A stretch of 20,237 nt of DNA, from assembly GCA_002366595.1 (NCBI GenBank), contig DFBK01000047.1, positions 1 to 20,237 on the forward strand. The letters run 5' to 3'. Positions 7,142 to 13,134 of this stretch are shown here, piece after piece. The first letter of the stretch is position 1. Each line of letters starts with the position of its first letter. The position numbers and the translations under genes are program-made. This stretch comes from Anaerolineales bacterium UBA3082. GTDB lineage: Bacteria > Chloroflexota > Anaerolineae > UBA7937. The notes under the pieces are model-generated. The model saw nothing but the letters and a program-made list of their open reading frames with translations, was not told where the DNA came from and did no database searches.

Positions 7142-7489
7142 ATGGGAGTGTACCGGATTTACCACGTTTGGACAGCGAAGACTAGACCCGGAAAATGGGA
7201 TGAAGCGACGAAGTGGTGGCTGGAGAAGGGCAAGCCCTTGTTGGAGTCAGTACCCGGCGCAAAGTCAGTGAGGGCCTATGCAGCACAGTTTGGCCTTGGC
7301 GGTGAATATGGCCTTGAGATATGGGTAGAGAAAGAAAACTACGCTGCTTACGACCGGATAGACGAGGATGTTCTTGCCAACCCTCAGAAGTACGCCGCAT
7401 GGTTTGAGGCTCAAGACGTGCTGGAATGGGGTCCTAGCCGCCTGATGGGGGACTGGCCTGAGTCCCAATTCCCCGGTGGGGAGGAGTAA
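7142..7489 (+). CDS. Small protein, probable dimeric alpha/beta-barrel fold
   Basis: A 115-residue cytoplasmic protein with no signal peptide. The opening YRIYHVWTAKTRPGKWDEAT, a following helix (WWLEKGKPLLESVPGAKSVR), a second strand pair (GLEIWVEKENYAAYD) and a closing helix before FEAQDVLEW match the pattern of stand-alone Dabb/ABM/NIPSNAP-like ferredoxin folds. Such proteins dimerise into a barrel and include monooxygenases and stress proteins. No catalytic residues can be assigned. AAAGGAGGT at 7126-7134 gives a strong ribosome-binding site. Fold assignment is by eye and moderate; function is unknown. Confidence 0.6.
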   Translation: MGVYRIYHVWTAKTRPGKWDEATKWWLEKGKPLLESVPGAKSVRAYAAQFGLGGEYGLEIWVEKENYAAYDRIDEDVLANPQKYAAWFEAQDVLEWGPSRLMGDWPESQFPGGEE

Positions 7490-7490
7490 A

Positions 7491-7575
7491 CGTGGCGGGG
7501 GGTTCCCAGGCCACGCCAGTGGTAAAGGGGCTCACTTTCTGTGTATAGTCCGCTTCGCCGAGTGAGACAGGCCCC
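7491..7575. terminator. Two hairpins between convergent genes, possible terminator region
   Basis: CGTGGC (7491-7496) pairs with GCCACG (7510-7515). Further on, GGGGCTCACT (7527-7536) pairs with AGTGAG (7561-7566) and CCCC (7572-7575), with a five-base bulge. The hairpins fill the gap between a plus-strand and a minus-strand gene end. No clear T-run follows on either strand, so intrinsic termination is only possible. Confidence 0.35.
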
Positions 7576-7576
7576 G

Positions 7577-8236
7577 TCACTTCTCGGCTATCTCTCTTAA
7601 GCCCTCGACATCCAAAATCTGTAACCTCTTGCGGCCGATCCTGATTAGACCTTGTCTCTTGAAGACGCCCAAGGTCTGGGTGGTGGTCTCCCGGTAGGTG
7701 CCTATCGTGTCGGCCAGGGCCTGGTGGGTATAACCGGCGATGACGGGTCCTTGTTCCTTCATCAGACGAAGGAGGAGAGAGGCCAAACGAGCCGAGACGC
7801 CCTTGAAGGTGATGTCCTCTAAGAGCGATTCGGCCTCCGATAGCCGCTTTCCCACCCCCTCCACTATCCGCAAGGCTACCCTCGGCCTCTGAAGGAGAAG
7901 CCGCTCCAAAGCGGTACGCTCCATGGTTCCCAGGGTGCAATCCTCTACCGCCTGGGCGAAGGTGTTATACATCCCTTGTCCGATGAGGGACATCTCTCCA
8001 AAAATGATGCCTGGGCCCAGGGTGTCGATAACCCGTTTCTCCCCCTCTCGGGTAAGACGATAGAGTTGAACTATCCCCCTTTTGAGGAGGAAGAGGTTCT
8101 CTTCTTCAGGGGTATAGATCACCTCGCCCCTTCGGAAAGTGGTCTCCGAAAAGGAATGTTCTACCTCTTGTCGCTCCTGAGGGCTAAGATCACGGAAGAT
8201 ATCCTCGACCGAAAGGTACCCTATCCTCTTCTTCAT
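7577..8236 (-). CDS. Crp/Fnr family transcriptional regulator
   Basis: A 219-residue regulator. The N-terminal half is a cyclic-nucleotide-binding-type beta-roll (FRRGEVIYTPEEENLFLLKRG ending near the conserved GEMSLIG), followed by a long dimerisation helix. The C-terminal winged helix contains YTHQALADTIGTYRETTTQTL, where R-E-T-T-T-Q sits at the DNA-recognition helix as in Crp relatives. The N-terminal cysteine cluster of oxygen-sensing Fnr is absent, with only one cysteine in the protein, so an iron-sulfur sensor is unlikely; the effector is unknown. ATG 8236 has GGTGGAG close upstream. A consensus promoter at 8382-8410 would give a leader of about 140 bases. The gene is divergent from lgt. 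Confidence 0.9.
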   Translation of the reverse strand: MKKRIGYLSVEDIFRDLSPQERQEVEHSFSETTFRRGEVIYTPEEENLFLLKRGIVQLYRLTREGEKRVIDTLGPGIIFGEMSLIGQGMYNTFAQAVEDCTLGTMERTALERLLLQRPRVALRIVEGVGKRLSEAESLLEDITFKGVSARLASLLLRLMKEQGPVIAGYTHQALADTIGTYRETTTQTLGVFKRQGLIRIGRKRLQILDVEGLREIAEK

Positions 8237-8381
8237 CTCGCTCCACCTTTTCGTATAGAATTAGTCGCCTCAACGGTTTCCCCTAGACGCCTCTTGCCGG
8301 GTTGAAAAGCCCTCTCTTGTGCATGTAGGCTGGCTCCAGTTCAAACCGGTAAAAGAAGACCTATCTGCCAAGGCTTGTTCC

Positions 8382-8410
8382 ATTATACCGCACTATCTCA
8401 TCTGGGGCAA
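8382..8410 (-). promoter_or_regulatory. Sigma-70 promoter for the Crp/Fnr gene
   Basis: On the minus strand: TTGCCC (8410-8405), exactly 17 bases, TATAAT (8387-8382). The predicted start near 8375 leaves a leader of roughly 140 bases before ATG 8236. The leader contains a small hairpin (CCGGTT-TGA-AACTGG, with one G-T pair, around 8338-8349). No known riboswitch was recognised in it. Confidence 0.65.
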
Positions 8411-8458
8411 GCCCTCTTTTCGGTAACATTTTTATTTGACTTGACACGGCCCCCTCGT

Positions 8459-8487
8459 TTGACTGAAAAGGGTAGAGGGTTTATAAT
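8459..8487 (+). promoter_or_regulatory. Sigma-70 promoter for lgt
   Basis: TTGACT (8459-8464), exactly 17 bases, TATAAT (8482-8487). Transcription would start near 8494, about 24 bases before the lgt ATG. The elements match those of the promoter at 3554. TTGACTTGACA at 8436-8446 offers additional -35-like boxes without a matching -10. Confidence 0.8.
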
Positions 8488-8517
8488 GATGCGAAAATCC
8501 CAGGAAGGGAGCGAAAA

Positions 8518-9333
8518 ATGACAGACCCTGTTGCTTTCAGGATCGGCCCTCTGGCCATTTACTGGTATGGTATCCTCATGGTGTTGGCTATATTGGCTGG
8601 AGGGTACATAGCCAGCCTAGAGGCCAAACGGCGGGGCGAGAACCCAGATCATGTCTGGAACGGGCTCCTTCTCGTCGTCTTGTTCGGCCTCATCGGGGCG
8701 CGTCTATATCACGTCTTCTCCAACCCCCAAGGGACGGGCGTGGGTTGGGAATATTACCGCCGACACCCTGTTGAGATTTTGATGATTCGGCAGGGGGGGT
8801 TGGCTATCTACGGGGCTGTGGCGGGAGGGGTATTCGCTCTCTGGCTTTATGCTCGGGTCAAGGGACTGGATTTTCTCACTTGGGCGGATTTCGGGGCCCC
8901 CGGGGTGTTTCTGGGGCAAGCGATCGGGCGGTGGGGCAACTTCTTTAACCAAGAACTCTACGGCTACGACACTACCGTGCCCTGGGGGATACCTATCGAA
9001 CAGCGGTACCGTCTCCCCCAGTTCGCTGACCTGCCGGAGACGGCCCGGTTCCACCCCACCTTCCTCTACGAATCCCTCTGGTGTTTCGCTTGTTTCCTCA
9101 TCCTCATCTTCTTGGGGCGGAGGTACGAGGGACGGCTTCGGGATGGAGATCTCTTCCTCATTTGGGGAATCCTCTACCCTCTGGGCCGTTGCTTCACCGA
9201 GATGCAAAGACCGGATGCCTGGCTGGTGGAAGGGGTCCCCATGGCCCAACTGTTATCCGTGGTGGCCATCCTCATCTGCGGTGGGGTTCTCATCTATCGG
9301 CACAGGTTCGCTGGGAAGCCCAGGCAAGCCTAG
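8518..9333 (+). CDS. lgt: Prolipoprotein diacylglyceryl transferase
   Basis: A 271-residue integral membrane enzyme that transfers diacylglycerol from phosphatidylglycerol to the lipobox cysteine of prelipoproteins, the first step of lipoprotein maturation. Hydrophobic segments occur throughout. Signature sequences are GPLAIYWYGILM near the N-terminus, RQGGLAIYGA at about 91-100, and GQAIGRWGNFFNQELYG at 133-149; the last is the Lgt signature with its essential arginine and asparagine. The C-terminal motif GRCFTEMQRPD matches the conserved R-x-x-x-E region. Length is normal. ATG 8518 is preceded by AAGGGAG. The window also encodes a predicted substrate, the lipoprotein membrane-fusion protein at 13135-14265. 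No lspA is nearby. Confidence 0.95.
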   Translation: MTDPVAFRIGPLAIYWYGILMVLAILAGGYIASLEAKRRGENPDHVWNGLLLVVLFGLIGARLYHVFSNPQGTGVGWEYYRRHPVEILMIRQGGLAIYGAVAGGVFALWLYARVKGLDFLTWADFGAPGVFLGQAIGRWGNFFNQELYGYDTTVPWGIPIEQRYRLPQFADLPETARFHPTFLYESLWCFACFLILIFLGRRYEGRLRDGDLFLIWGILYPLGRCFTEMQRPDAWLVEGVPMAQLLSVVAILICGGVLIYRHRFAGKPRQA

Positions 9334-9361
9334 TCGGCTCCCGGAACTTGGATTTACCCCT

Positions 9362-9398
9362 GGGTTTTGCGCAGGCTTTTGCGTAGATTAGACGTTAT
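9362..9398 (+). repeat. Direct repeat B, left copy
   Basis: A 37-base element beginning GGGTTTTGCGCA and ending GATTAGACGTTAT. It matches B' at 10734-10770 at 34 of 37 positions in the same orientation. It contains two 9-base units (TTTTGCGCA, TTTTGCGTA) spaced 12 bases apart. It lies just before the A+T-rich nuclease gene. Confidence 0.8.
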
Positions 9399-9433
9399 AT
9401 GAAATCGGGCTTTAAGAATATTGAGGTGAAGAA

Positions 9434-10441
9434 ATGAATTACTGGCAAGTTGCTGCTGGAGCTGGAGGAAGGGACTACCACGAAGTTTTTCTAAAATATG
9501 GTGTAATGCTCATGGGTACAGGTGGTCGTGGTGATTACCGTAAGAACAAAGGGGAGTACGACGATTATGACTCCAATGATATAAGATATTTTTACGATGC
9601 GGATGAAGGTGATATTGTAGTACTCAAAAGACCGTCTGGTAGATTGTGGGAGGTTCTGGCTGTTGGTACGATTAGAGGCGAATACGATCTCTTGCCTACC
9701 TTTGATGACGTAGAAGGGTGGCACCTACAGCATTGCCGATATGTCGAATGGTTTAAGCCTAAGGATGAGAGTCCAATACCTGGGTTGAGTAGAGGGACCT
9801 TCAGAGGAATACACAAACAGCCTACAATACAAACTATCCGCAAGATGTTGGAGTCGGGAGAACCGAAACCTTCCAGTCCGATTCCGGAACCTGTCGCGGA
9901 GCTAAGTGACGAGGATTTGATTGACCTATTAATCAATTATGGATTGCGCCCGAAAGATGCAGAAGAGTTTACTCGAACTATTCATCGAATTAGACGGCTA
10001 GTCACATGGTATGATAAGTATGGGGTGGATGTTAAAGAACACGAAACAAGGACTTTTTTAATAGTTCCGTTGCTACTCGCTCTTGGATGGCCAGAACAAA
10101 AACTCAAGGTTGAATGGAATAATATTGACATAGCGTTTTTCGAGAAACCATATAGTAAAGAAAATAAGGGTTCTAATGACTGCATTATTATTTTGGAGTC
10201 TAAGAGACTTTGGGTCGGACTATCCTATGGCACCTCTCAGGCAGCAACTTATGCAAGTAAATATCCTGAATGTAATAGATTGATAGTCTCAGACGGATGT
10301 TGTTACAAGTTATTTAAACGAAAAGGAAATACTTGGAATTACACGGCTTATCTAAACATTCTAATGCCTAAACGCAAACACCCATACGAACCGAATGTTG
10401 GTGGCGCTCCAGATGTTTTTCTAAGCTTAATGGGTAGGTGA
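9434..10441 (+). CDS. EVE/PUA-like domain fused to PD-(D/E)XK (HSDR_N-like) nuclease, putative defence gene
   Basis: A 335-residue protein. Residues 1-110 (YWQVAAGAGG, GVMLMGTGG, then DADEGDIVVLKRPSG and LWEVLAVGTI) resemble the EVE/PUA-like fold that reads modified bases. A proline-rich linker at 140-155 leads to a C-terminal domain like the HSDR_N nuclease of type I restriction subunits. It has Glu204 in KEHETRTFLIVPLLLALGW, Asp232 in NIDIAFF, and the Glu255-Ser-Lys257 catalytic pair, followed by Gln269 in SQAATYASKY and the SDGCCYKLF strand. No helicase, methyltransferase or specificity subunit accompanies it, which would suit a modification-dependent or stand-alone enzyme. The gene is clearly richer in A+T than its neighbours, a sign of transfer. 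GAGGTGA precedes the ATG. The nuclease call is fairly firm; the EVE call and defence role are inference. Confidence 0.7.
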   Translation: MNYWQVAAGAGGRDYHEVFLKYGVMLMGTGGRGDYRKNKGEYDDYDSNDIRYFYDADEGDIVVLKRPSGRLWEVLAVGTIRGEYDLLPTFDDVEGWHLQHCRYVEWFKPKDESPIPGLSRGTFRGIHKQPTIQTIRKMLESGEPKPSSPIPEPVAELSDEDLIDLLINYGLRPKDAEEFTRTIHRIRRLVTWYDKYGVDVKEHETRTFLIVPLLLALGWPEQKLKVEWNNIDIAFFEKPYSKENKGSNDCIIILESKRLWVGLSYGTSQAATYASKYPECNRLIVSDGCCYKLFKRKGNTWNYTAYLNILMPKRKHPYEPNVGGAPDVFLSLMGR

Positions 10442-10448
10442 TAATGAT

Positions 10449-10485
10449 AAAAAAAGTCCGGCTTCACATAAAGGTGTGAAGGACT
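10449..10485 (-). terminator. Rho-independent terminator reading on the minus strand
   Basis: On the minus strand, a stem AGTC plus CTTCACA/TGTGAAG with a six-base loop is followed by seven T residues (A-run at 10449-10455 on the plus strand). It has no intact minus-strand gene directly upstream, only the ABC-ATPase remnant at 10539-10640, so it looks displaced from an ABC operon. Confidence 0.75.
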
Positions 10486-10538
10486 ACGCTTTGCTCGGGT
10501 CAAATTCTGCTTCGCGGAACTTGTGTTACATTGATACC

Positions 10539-10640
10539 GTTAGGCGCAATTCGCCCACAACAACGATATAGAAGGGGTTCAGGTCAGTCCCACCAGGGGG
10601 CCTCGCAGGTATTCCCCTTCCGGCGTCAATCCCTAGGACT
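10539..10640 (-). pseudogene. Repeat A: 3' remnant of an ABC ATPase gene
   Basis: On the minus strand this reads G-L-T-P-E-G-E-Y-L-R-G-P-L-V-G-L-T-stop, preceded by an in-frame TAG. The intact ATPase gene ends G-L-T-E-Q-G-E-Y-L-R-G-L-L-V-G-L-T. Similarity continues past the stop codon into the non-coding GTTAGGCGCAATTCGCCC (10539-10556), identical to 12243-12260. It is therefore a genuine copy of the 3' end and flank of such a gene, not chance. GTTCAGGTCAGTCCCAC (10577-10593) is also identical to A' at 12275-12291. Confidence 0.75.
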
Positions 10641-10682
10641 GGATCGCGTAGACGCGAGGTCCGCAGAACTCAATAAAGACAA

Positions 10683-10711
10683 TTGACAGTAGGTTATCAA
10701 TATGGTGGAAT
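10683..10711 (+). promoter_or_regulatory. Possible promoter for the membrane protein-NTPase pair
   Basis: TTGACA (10683-10688, perfect -35), 17 bases, TGGAAT (10706-10711, four of six). The transcript would run through repeat B' and the REP-like hairpins before the coding region, a leader of about 215 bases. Confidence 0.35.
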
Positions 10712-10733
10712 GTGATTTAAGTCAACTCTCTTC

Positions 10734-10770
10734 GGGTTTTGCGCACACTTTTGCGCAGATTAGACGTTAT
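10734..10770 (+). repeat. Direct repeat B', right copy
   Basis: Matches B (9362-9398) at 34 of 37 bases. Here the two internal 9-mers are both TTTTGCGCA. The element continues as GTTATGCGCAATCC, which aligns with the start of repeat A (GTTAGGCGCAATTC). GCGCA and TGCGC flank the last 12 bases as a short inverted repeat. Confidence 0.8.
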
Positions 10771-10798
10771 GCGCAATCCACCAAGAGTGAGTTAACCA

Positions 10799-10910
10799 CC
10801 CCGCAGCAAGCTGCGGGGCTTAGCCAGCGGAAGGTTTGTATTGGGGGCGGCCGCCCCCAAGCCCCCGCTCGCCATTCCTCCCCCCAGCAAGCCGGGGGGT
10901 ATCCTGGCGG
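10799..10910 (+). repeat. Pair of REP-like hairpin units
   Basis: Two 20-base hairpins share one design, a nine-pair stem around an AA loop: CCCCGCAGC-AA-GCTGCGGGG (10799-10818, perfect) and CCCCCCAGC-AA-GCCGGGGGG (10880-10899, one mismatch). Both carry CAGCAAGC at the tip and are followed by CCAGCGG or CTGGCGG. This resembles REP elements or IS200/IS605-type end hairpins. No Y1 transposase gene is present nearby. Confidence 0.65.
10841..10860. repeat. Perfect 20-base palindrome
   Basis: TTGGGGGCGGCCGCCCCCAA is its own reverse complement. It lies midway between the two REP-like hairpins and 74 bases before the membrane protein start. The role is unknown. Confidence 0.7.
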
Positions 10911-10933
10911 TTTTTCATGACAAGGAGGTGGAG

Positions 10934-11632
10934 ATGGAAATGAGAATCAACGAGGTTAAGAGGGCACAGCTAGTTGATCTCTTGATCGCCATCGTGGTGC
11001 TCGGTTCCCTCTGGGGTTTATCGGAGGTGGTTTTAGGTGGCGCGATTAGAGCGGCAGGAGTTCCGTACCGGGCTGGCATCTTGACCGGGGTCGGGATAGG
11101 TATAATGGGTCTCGCGGTAGGTGTTTTCAGGAAGCCATCAATGCCAATAGGGATTGCATTAGTGGCGATTTTGTGCAAGCAACTTGTAGTCCCCATTCTC
11201 CATGTCTCGGTAATGTGCAAGGCAAACTCCTGCCTGGCTCTGATGCTGGAGGGAGTTGCCCTGGCTGGAGTCGTGTCCCTTGCAGGACGCAGACTGGACA
11301 GGGGCCGTTTGGCCCAAATGGCGAGTGGGGCGTCGGCAGCGCTGTTGGCTGCGGCCGCTTTCTACTTTATCGGCATGCGGGTAGCGCCGTGTCGCTACCT
11401 TCTCTCCTTCAACCGCCCTGGTGGTTTCGTGGCATTTCTATCTGCTGAAGGTCTGGTATGGGCGCTCTCCTCAGCGATACTCTTCCCCGTAGGATACCGG
11501 ATGGGGGCACGACTCAGGGATACCGTTCTTGTTCTGAGAGCGAGAAAGCCCTTCTTCTATTACACTACTTTTGCGGCACTCGTGGTTTGTTGCTGGGTAG
11601 CGAGCGCCTTTGCTACTGCTGCTGGGCTCTAG
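10934..11632 (+). CDS. Polytopic membrane protein of unknown function
   Basis: A 232-residue, very hydrophobic protein with about six or seven predicted membrane helices; examples are LIAIVVLGSLWGLSEVVLGG, GILTGVGIGIMGLAVGVF and the C-terminal ALVVCCWVASAFATAAGL. I do not recognise a family. A loop CKANSC with two cysteines follows KQLVVPILHVSVM, and a further RVAPCRYL lies before helix six, so metal or thiol chemistry is conceivable. Its size and topology would also suit a substrate-binding S component of an ECF transporter, but no EcfT or EcfA gene is present. ATG 10934 has AAGGAGGTGG directly upstream. It precedes the NTPase gene by 37 bases in the same direction, so the two are probably cotranscribed. 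Confidence 0.7.
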   Translation: MEMRINEVKRAQLVDLLIAIVVLGSLWGLSEVVLGGAIRAAGVPYRAGILTGVGIGIMGLAVGVFRKPSMPIGIALVAILCKQLVVPILHVSVMCKANSCLALMLEGVALAGVVSLAGRRLDRGRLAQMASGASAALLAAAAFYFIGMRVAPCRYLLSFNRPGGFVAFLSAEGLVWALSSAILFPVGYRMGARLRDTVLVLRARKPFFYYTTFAALVVCCWVASAFATAAGL

Positions 11633-11669
11633 CCAAAGACGACAATATCTACTATCAGGTGATGTGCAG

Positions 11670-12269
11670 ATGAAGGCAGATCCCTCCATCGTGATACTCA
11701 GCGGGGAATCCGGCTCTGGCAAGACCACTATCTGCACCCGGGTCGTCGCCCTGGCTCGAGTGCGGGGCCTGGGGGTAGCCGGCGTCCTCACGCCAGCCCG
11801 TCTTGCTGACGGCTGCAAGGTCGGCCTGGATGTGGAAGATATCCATACTGGCCAGCGCCACCCCCTGGCGGAACGCATCGGCGGCACCGACGGTCCAGCG
11901 ACGGAGAGCTGGCATTTCCATGCTGATGGTCTGGCCTGGGGGGTGGCGATCCTGCGCTGCGCCAAGCCGTGCGATCTGCTAGTCATTGACGAGATGGGGC
12001 CGCTGGAACTAGCCCGGGGCCAGGGATGGACGGTGGGCCTCGACCTGCTGCGAGGCAGCCACTACCGTCTAGCCCTCGTTGTCGTCCGGCCAGCGCTCTT
12101 GCCGCGCTTCCGGGAGCGACTAAGTGGAGCGGAGCCGCTAACCCTGGCCGTGACCGAGACTAACCGGGATGACTTGCCCGGAGAAATCACAGCCCTGTTG
12201 GAACTATGCTTCACCCAAATGCCCTTACCTAACACCGAAAAGGTTAGGCGCAATTCGCCCCCAATATAG
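11670..12269 (+). CDS. THEP1-type nucleoside-triphosphatase
   Basis: A 199-residue P-loop protein of the NTPase_1/THEP1 family, members of which hydrolyse nucleoside triphosphates with broad specificity. Walker A is SGESGSGKTT near residues 11-20, and Walker B is LLVIDEMGPLEL, the E-M-G-P-L-E-L form being a family signature. A zinc site is not evident. AGGTGA at 11657-11662 serves ATG 11670; the frame is open back to 11610, but that part overlaps the membrane protein gene. The last residues (KVRRNSPPI) are encoded by repeat A', so the native C-terminus was probably replaced at that junction. Only seven bases separate its stop from that of the convergent ABC ATPase gene. Physiological role unknown. 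Confidence 0.82.
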   Translation: MKADPSIVILSGESGSGKTTICTRVVALARVRGLGVAGVLTPARLADGCKVGLDVEDIHTGQRHPLAERIGGTDGPATESWHFHADGLAWGVAILRCAKPCDLLVIDEMGPLELARGQGWTVGLDLLRGSHYRLALVVVRPALLPRFRERLSGAEPLTLAVTETNRDDLPGEITALLELCFTQMPLPNTEKVRRNSPPI

Positions 12270-12315
12270 AAGGAGTTCAGGTCAGTCCCACTAGGAGTCC
12301 CCGCAGGTATTCCCC
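12243..12315 (+). repeat. Direct repeat A' at the right edge of the island
   Basis: Shares 18 identical bases (GTTAGGCGCAATTCGCCC), then ATATAGAAGG and a 17-base identical block, then 20 of 24 more bases with repeat A (10539-10617), in the same orientation. It covers the NTPase C-terminus and the last codons of the ABC ATPase gene. CCTAAC at 12228-12233 forms a short inverted repeat with GTTAGG at its start. Confidence 0.8.
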
Positions 12316-13122
12316 CTGCTCCGTCAGGCCCGCATCGCTCCCCAGCCCCACTTCTTTAAGGATCTTTCCCCTCCGATCTAGTAGCGACTGCCCCAGTTGG
12401 GAACGGGCCAATTCTCTGAGATCCTCGACAAGAGGGGTTTGCACTGGGTGATCGTCCACAATGCGGCCATCTTCCAGGGTGAGGATACGCTGGGTCATGC
12501 GAGCCACCTTACGATCGTGGGTGACCACGATGATGGTCATCCCCCGTTCCCGGTTCACCTTTTGCAGGAGTTCCATGATCTCCCGGCCGGCTGTGGTGTC
12601 TAGGGAGCCGGTGGGCTCGTCGGCCAGGAGGATAGCCGGTTGATTGGCCAAAGCGCGGGCCACAGCCACCCTCTGCCGTTCGCCCCCCGAAAGTTGGCTG
12701 GGCAGATGGCCTGCTCTGTCGATGAGACCCACCAGATCCAGGAGTTCCTGTGTCCGCTTCCGGCGTTGCCTTTGCTTGACCTGCCCATGCATCGGTATCT
12801 CCACGTTCTCCGAGGCGGTAAGGGTGGGGATCAAATTATGAAGTTGGAAGACAAAGCCCACCTCTTGGGCGCGGAAGGCGTCTAGATCTCTAATGGAGGA
12901 GAGATCTTCCCCCTTGACGACCACCCGGCCGCTAGTGGAGCGGTCGAGGGCCCCTATCATGTTCAAGAGGGTCGACTTGCCGCTGCCGGAGGGGCCCATG
13001 ACGGTTACCAGTTCGCCCCGATGGACGCTCATATTTGCCCCATCGAGGGCCCGCACCTCTGGCCCATCGCCGTAGACTTTCACCAGGTCTCGGGTTTCGA
13101 CGATTACGCTTCTCTCTTCCAT
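12277..13122 (-). CDS. ABC transporter ATP-binding protein (LolD/MacB type)
   Basis: About 281 residues. This is the ATPase of a MacB/LolCDE-type mechanotransmission transporter. It has Walker A GPSGSGKST at residues 43-51, a Q-loop within GFVFQLHNLIPTLTASENVE, the signature LSGGERQRVAVARAL at 144-158, and Walker B AILLADEPTGSLD with Asp168-Glu169. The switch histidine is in VVTHDRKVARM. The QLHNLIPTLTA segment is typical of the subfamily that pairs with FtsX/MacB permeases. A C-terminal extension of about 50 residues beyond the usual 230 (LRELARSQLGQSLLDRRGK and onwards) is unusual, and its end is the part copied as repeat A. ATG 13122 is preferred over ATG 13128 because the G-rich ribosome-binding site abuts the latter. 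Last gene of a three-gene operon. Confidence 0.92.
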   Translation of the reverse strand: MEERSVIVETRDLVKVYGDGPEVRALDGANMSVHRGELVTVMGPSGSGKSTLLNMIGALDRSTSGRVVVKGEDLSSIRDLDAFRAQEVGFVFQLHNLIPTLTASENVEIPMHGQVKQRQRRKRTQELLDLVGLIDRAGHLPSQLSGGERQRVAVARALANQPAILLADEPTGSLDTTAGREIMELLQKVNRERGMTIIVVTHDRKVARMTQRILTLEDGRIVDDHPVQTPLVEDLRELARSQLGQSLLDRRGKILKEVGLGSDAGLTEQGEYLRGLLVGLT

Positions 13123-13134
13123 CCCCATCCCCCT

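Noticed and set aside
9434..10441. Complete type I restriction-modification locus
   Set aside because: Only an HSDR_N-like nuclease domain is present; there is no helicase part and no HsdM or HsdS gene in the window.
10702..10920. Small open frame covering repeat B' and the REP-like hairpins
   Set aside because: It is composed of repeat sequence, has no ribosome-binding site and encodes no recognisable protein.
9362..12260. Integron gene-cassette array, because GTTAGGC fits the GTTRRRY core of attC sites
   Set aside because: No partner RYYYAAC with the usual 57-141-base imperfect palindrome was found at any of the four repeats, and no integrase is present. CCTAAC at 12228 is only nine bases from GTTAGG. 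Kept only as a general cassette-like idea.
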